This document shows positions 8,124-10,227 of a DNA stretch of 10,227 bases, piece after piece. Below the pieces are notes generated by a model, which was not told the DNA's origin, searched no databases, and saw only the letters and a list, made by a program, of their open reading frames with translations. The stretch is from Gracilaria caudata. Lineage: Eukaryota > Rhodophyta > Florideophyceae > Gracilariales > Gracilariaceae. How positions within the stretch are numbered: the stretch's first letter is position 1; each line of letters starts with the position of its first letter. A program made the position numbers and the translations under genes. The stretch covers positions 1 to 10,227 of the forward strand of contig JASCIV010000923.1 of assembly GCA_030374735.1 (NCBI GenBank). The letters run 5' to 3'.

Positions 8124-8789
8124 CGCACATTAATCAAAGCCAGGTCCTTCATTTCGAACGTGCGCAAGGTAACAAGTCTCTATCCGTCCATCACCAGCTC
8201 ACAGGAGGTTCATATCGCTTCATGTCTCCTACGAGACAATGCCGACAACTGGTACTCCCGCTTCGCGCGCGAAGGACGTTCATTCGCGACACTGGAAGAG
8301 CTGCAGTCCGCAATGCTCTCATAATTTGTCCCTGCGAACGAAACAGCGCTTGAACGTGTCCAGCTTATACGCCTGCGGTTCTCTGACGGGTCATTTGAGA
8401 GCCATATCACGAAGTTCCGTGATCTTGTAGACATCTGCAACACGCCAGTTACAGAAGCGTTCACGTTCTTCCAGCTGAGTCTCCCAGTATTGTTCAAGAA
8501 GACGCTCTCTGTGCAGTTTCACGACGGACAACCACAAGACATGGCTGAGGTCTACAACTTCTTTCGCACAGTATACATCTCGGAGAAATGGAATGATGCA
8601 CATATCTCATCGTCGTCGTCTTCTCGATCGAAGGCCTCGAAGACCAAAGAACGTTCGTCGAAGACAGTCACTGCGAAGCCTTTCGATCCGTCTCTGATTG
8701 GTAGGGAGTCGTCTAATGAGTGCTGGGGACCGGCGGACTTCAGTACCCCGCTTCGAGAACCGAGTCTACCGGGCTCACGATCGTTGTAA
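8124..8789 (+). pseudogene. gag: Gag capsid domain (Retrotrans_gag type), with in-frame stop
   Basis: One frame runs from 8124 to 8789, broken only by TAA at 8322-8324. It contains the recognisable Gypsy capsid pattern: a segment QEVHIASCLLRDNADNWYS, corresponding to the conserved A-x-x-x-L-x-G-x-A-x-x-W-[YF] motif (here RDNADNWY). F and L spacing, a FRDLVD stretch and a FFQLSLPVLFKKTLS helix follow, as expected of the C-terminal half of the domain. After it comes a Ser/Lys-rich linker (coded by TCG/TCT repeats near 8608-8630). The likely true frame then moves to +1 for the zinc-knuckle-like motif. The internal stop and frame changes mark a non-functional copy. Confidence 0.7.
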
Positions 8790-8886
8790 GAAGTGTGGCA
8801 AAGGGCCTTGGAGCGGCCCTCAGCACCCCTGTCGCACTACGGTCGCAAGAGCCTCTGCTCAGCGTCCGTGGAGAGGTCGCCCATAG
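8740..8886 (+). pseudogene. gag: Zinc-knuckle-like nucleocapsid segment in a shifted frame
   Basis: In this frame the reading gives RAHDRCKKCGKGPWSGPQHPC, then a basic Arg-rich tail ending at TAG 8884-8886. C-x2-C followed by His and Cys is reminiscent of the retroviral CCHC knuckle, but the spacing is not the standard C-x2-C-x4-H-x4-C. It lies between capsid and protease, the expected place. The frame differs from both neighbours. Confidence 0.45.
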
Positions 8887-9245
8887 AACTGACTGAGCCG
8901 CACCACGGTGCGGCCCACTATGGCGTACGACTGACCCCACGTCTCTCGGCCATCGACGCCAACCCCGTCGGAGAGATGATGTACGACGGCGTTTTGAGTG
9001 GACGTCCTGTGGCGTTTCACCTGGATCCCGGAGCGTCCCACACGTTCATTTCCCCAACTTCCGCACGTTTGTGCGGCCTTTCTCTGCAACCTTCTGCTTT
9101 CGGATTTACAGAACTTGGCAACAGCGATAGTGTCCCGATTCGCTCTCAAGCCCACTCTACGATTGCTCTCGATGATGTCAAGGTGCCCCTTACTGTCTAT
9201 GTCATAGATATGAAGGACAAGGACAGTGGGCTCCCCCTCATCACC
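8880..9245 (+). pseudogene. pol: Retropepsin-like aspartic protease of Gypsy-type pol, mutated active site
   Basis: The active-site region LDPGASHTFISPTSARLCGL (9022-9081) is the Gypsy protease pattern, normally D-S/T-G-A-S/T-H-S/T-F-I. The residue after the catalytic Asp is Pro instead of Ser or Thr, a one-base change that would be expected to damage activity. Upstream, a VGEMMYDGVLSGRPVAFHL segment fits the strand before the active site. Downstream, VYVIDMKD and PLIT match the strand leading to the flap and ILG region. The frame is lost there: the ILG-equivalent reading turns to other residues in this frame and the family pattern resumes in a different frame. Confidence 0.75.
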
Positions 9246-9247
9246 AT

Positions 9248-9532
9248 AGCCGCGAATGGCTTCGAAAGGTTCGACCACATGTCGATTGGTCCGCGTACAC
9301 ACTAACCGTCAAGCGCGCAAACGGTTCGCTCATGCAAGTGTATCCACGGAGCCAGTCTACCTCGAGGAAGCTGACTGTCAAGCCTACGGTCCCGACGATC
9401 ACTTTCAAGCGCATGCGCCGCCTTGTGAAACTGCGCGGTTGTGAACTGTATGTGGTGCAAAACCACTGTGGCGGAGACAAAAGCCGCCTCGCGGAAGAGA
9501 TGCACCCAAGGTGTCCGGCCTTGCTCCCGTGA
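9248..9532 (+). pseudogene. pol: Protease end and linker to reverse transcriptase, cut off
   Basis: In the frame of 9284 the reading EWLRKVRPHVDWSAYTLTV matches the Gypsy consensus after the protease (x-x-WL...P.IDW...T). ITFKRMRRLVKLRGCELYVV, the usual linker pattern, and EEMHPRCPALLP follow, which in relatives lies just before the first reverse transcriptase segment (D-V-F-P). A TGA at 9530-9532 ends the reading and none of the three plus frames after it contains reverse transcriptase motifs (no LPFGL or F-x-D-D within the window). Either the element is truncated or another sequence has been inserted at about 9530. Confidence 0.65.
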
Positions 9533-9980
9533 GGGGCAGGTCAGCGGTAGAGCGCTCCAGTAGGTCCGTGCGAAGCCGGGCGTAAATCCGGGGGACCCCG
9601 TACTACGGTGTAGCCGGAGGAAAAGAGGGGCGAATCGGCGATACCAAGCCGACGATGTCGGGCGATCGGCACTGCTGTGCGGTATCCGTAATCACGGTAA
9701 TGATCCAAAAGATCAGCGAACCAGCCGCACCAGCGGAGCACAGACTCGTGTGGGCGGGAATATGTCCCGTGGCAATGGGTTCAATCCTGAATATCAGGCC
9801 AGAGTGCAAGAGCCGTATGACGGAAATATTAACAAGAAAACAATGAAACAAATAAAGGAAAGGCCGTTACGACGGTTCGAGTAGCTCTTCAGTGGTAGAG
9901 GTGGTTGGCTTCTCCGTATCACGACGGCACACCCCGCGATGGGGCTAGATCCGTGCGTAAGCGGCAAGAAGTCACGGCCA
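9533..9980 (+). ncRNA. Structured RNA-like block with group II intron-like features
   Basis: No coding frame is supported. Many perfect short stems can be read directly. TCGGC 9635-9639 pairs with GCCGA 9648-9652, or CCGAC 9649-9653 with GTCGG 9657-9661. CTGCT plus GTGCGG 9672-9682 pairs with CCGCAC plus AGCGG 9725-9736 (one bulged C) and closes two inner hairpins: CCGT/ACGG at 9686-9697 and TGATC/GATCA at 9701-9715. Others are CGGGA/TCCCG at 9755-9769, CCTGA/TCAGG at 9786-9798 and CCCC/GGGG at 9932-9944. GTGCG at 9568 resembles the 5' end of group II introns, and 9810-9878 resembles domain V. A D-arm-like string, GGTCAGCGGTAGAGCGC, occurs at 9539-9555. Domain VI and the 3' splice site are not clear. 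The RNA strand is inferred from the domain V orientation. Confidence 0.4.
9810..9878 (+). other. Group II intron domain-V-like hairpin with enlarged loop
   Basis: GAGCCGT (9810-9816) pairs with ACGGTTC (9872-9878). A two-base CG bulge (9870-9871) sits opposite A9817. Then TGACGG (9818-9823) pairs with CCGTTA (9864-9869). This reproduces the domain V layout, including the AGC triad on the 5' strand and the dinucleotide bulge on the 3' strand. Instead of the usual four-base GNRA loop there are 40 A-rich bases (9824-9863). GGAAA occurs on both sides of the extra bases (9822-9826 and 9857-9861), which could mark a small insertion. Confidence 0.4.
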
Positions 9981-10011
9981 AATGCCTCCTTGGAGGTTTA
10001 CTTCCCCGTAC

Positions 10012-10188
10012 AGTGGCAGGGGTCCTGCCACTATATATACGGCTAACAAAAATATCAGTAAAATATCTAAGTCATCCGGCGCTGCCGGCCACTACACCAC
10101 ACGTGGCAATCTTGCCGTCCCTTGCCACGGCGCATTCGCCAATGCGGCCTATTGCACACGTGTGCAATGCACACTACCCTTCGTAGGG
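10012..10188. repeat. Cluster of short perfect hairpins
   Basis: Several hairpins lie close together: AGTGGCAGG 10012-10020 with CCTGCCACT 10024-10032; CCGGC 10076-10080 with GCCGG 10084-10088; CGTGGCAA 10102-10109 with TTGCCACG 10122-10129; CGCATT 10131-10136 with AATGCG 10141-10146; the 18-bp perfect palindrome 10151-10168 (ATTGCACACGTGTGCAAT); and CCCT 10177-10180 with AGGG 10185-10188. The last four are separated by only one to eight bases. No coding sense is seen. Clusters of GC-rich hairpins are known from some organelle genomes, but no specific family is identified here. Confidence 0.55.
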
Positions 10189-10227
10189 AAATCCCAAATA
10201 TGGGCCAAATAACTAGTGCACCCCCTC

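Noticed and set aside
8859..9302. 147-codon open frame on the minus strand opposite the protease
   Set aside because: The opposite strand carries an unmistakable Gypsy protease; this is its antisense shadow.
9533..9600. A tRNA gene starting GGGGCAGGTCAGCGGTAGAG
   Set aside because: The D-arm-like string is good and GGGG could pair with CCCC at 9596-9599, but no anticodon stem forms and the T loop lacks the TTCRA pattern.
9740..9769. Group I intron P7-like elements (CACAGACTC and ATATGTCCC)
   Set aside because: The two halves are only about 20 bases apart, too close for the P3/P8 helices required between them, and no matching P/Q elements were found upstream.
9541..9851. Several 60-80 codon open frames on both strands in the structured block
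   Set aside because: They overlap each other, lack ATG-supported domains, and coincide with nested hairpins that explain the sequence better.
9887..9935. Second tRNA-like D-arm string TTCAGTGGTAGAGG after the domain-V-like hairpin
   Set aside because: No acceptor, anticodon or T stems can be drawn around it, so it is left unannotated.

Overview
The window looks like nuclear DNA of a eukaryote whose group I cannot name; an alga or oomycete-like microbe would fit. The reasons are low coding density, two predicted proteins with signal peptides and N-glycosylation sequons, TATA boxes far upstream of start codons, splice-like signals (TACTAAT, pyrimidine tracts, GT/AG ends), and a decayed Ty3/Gypsy-type LTR retrotransposon. 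No bacterial operon structure or Shine-Dalgarno spacing is seen. I recognise no host gene by family.

Layout. 1-704 holds no supported gene. 705-2251 (minus) holds a secreted, Cys-rich, heavily sequon-bearing ORF followed, in another frame and only 23 bases later, by an ORF with three predicted membrane segments. They may be one membrane-protein gene split by a frameshift or an unseen intron. A TATA box lies at 2395-2400. 2405-3267 has no supported gene. 3268-4340 (plus) contains a 216-codon ORF and several splice-like signals, from which a tentative multi-exon gene can be built; a degenerate tRNA-like sequence lies inside it on the minus strand. 4234-5136 (minus) encodes a secreted acidic protein whose last 30 or so residues look out of character and overlap the plus-strand model tail to tail. 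5137-6993 is mostly AT-rich and non-coding, with one 16-bp inverted repeat pair.

6994-9532 is the 5' part of a Gypsy-like retrotransposon: candidate LTR with TATA box, primer-binding site, proline-rich/coiled-coil Gag N terminus, Gag capsid block, zinc-knuckle-like motif, aspartic protease and the linker leading to reverse transcriptase. It is dead as read: at least four frame changes, an in-frame stop, and DPGAS in place of DSGAS/DTGAS at the protease active site.

At 9533 the pol reading stops just before reverse transcriptase should start and the sequence changes character. From there to the window end it is non-coding and unusually dense in short perfect hairpins. One part resembles group II intron RNA (GTGCG at 9568 and a domain-V-like hairpin at 9810-9878 with a 40-base terminal loop). 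A second part, 10012-10188, is a run of small hairpins close together. This structured block, apparently inserted in or joined to a dead retroelement, is the most interesting part of the window. Its identity (group II intron relative, organelle-derived insertion, or new structured repeat) is inference.
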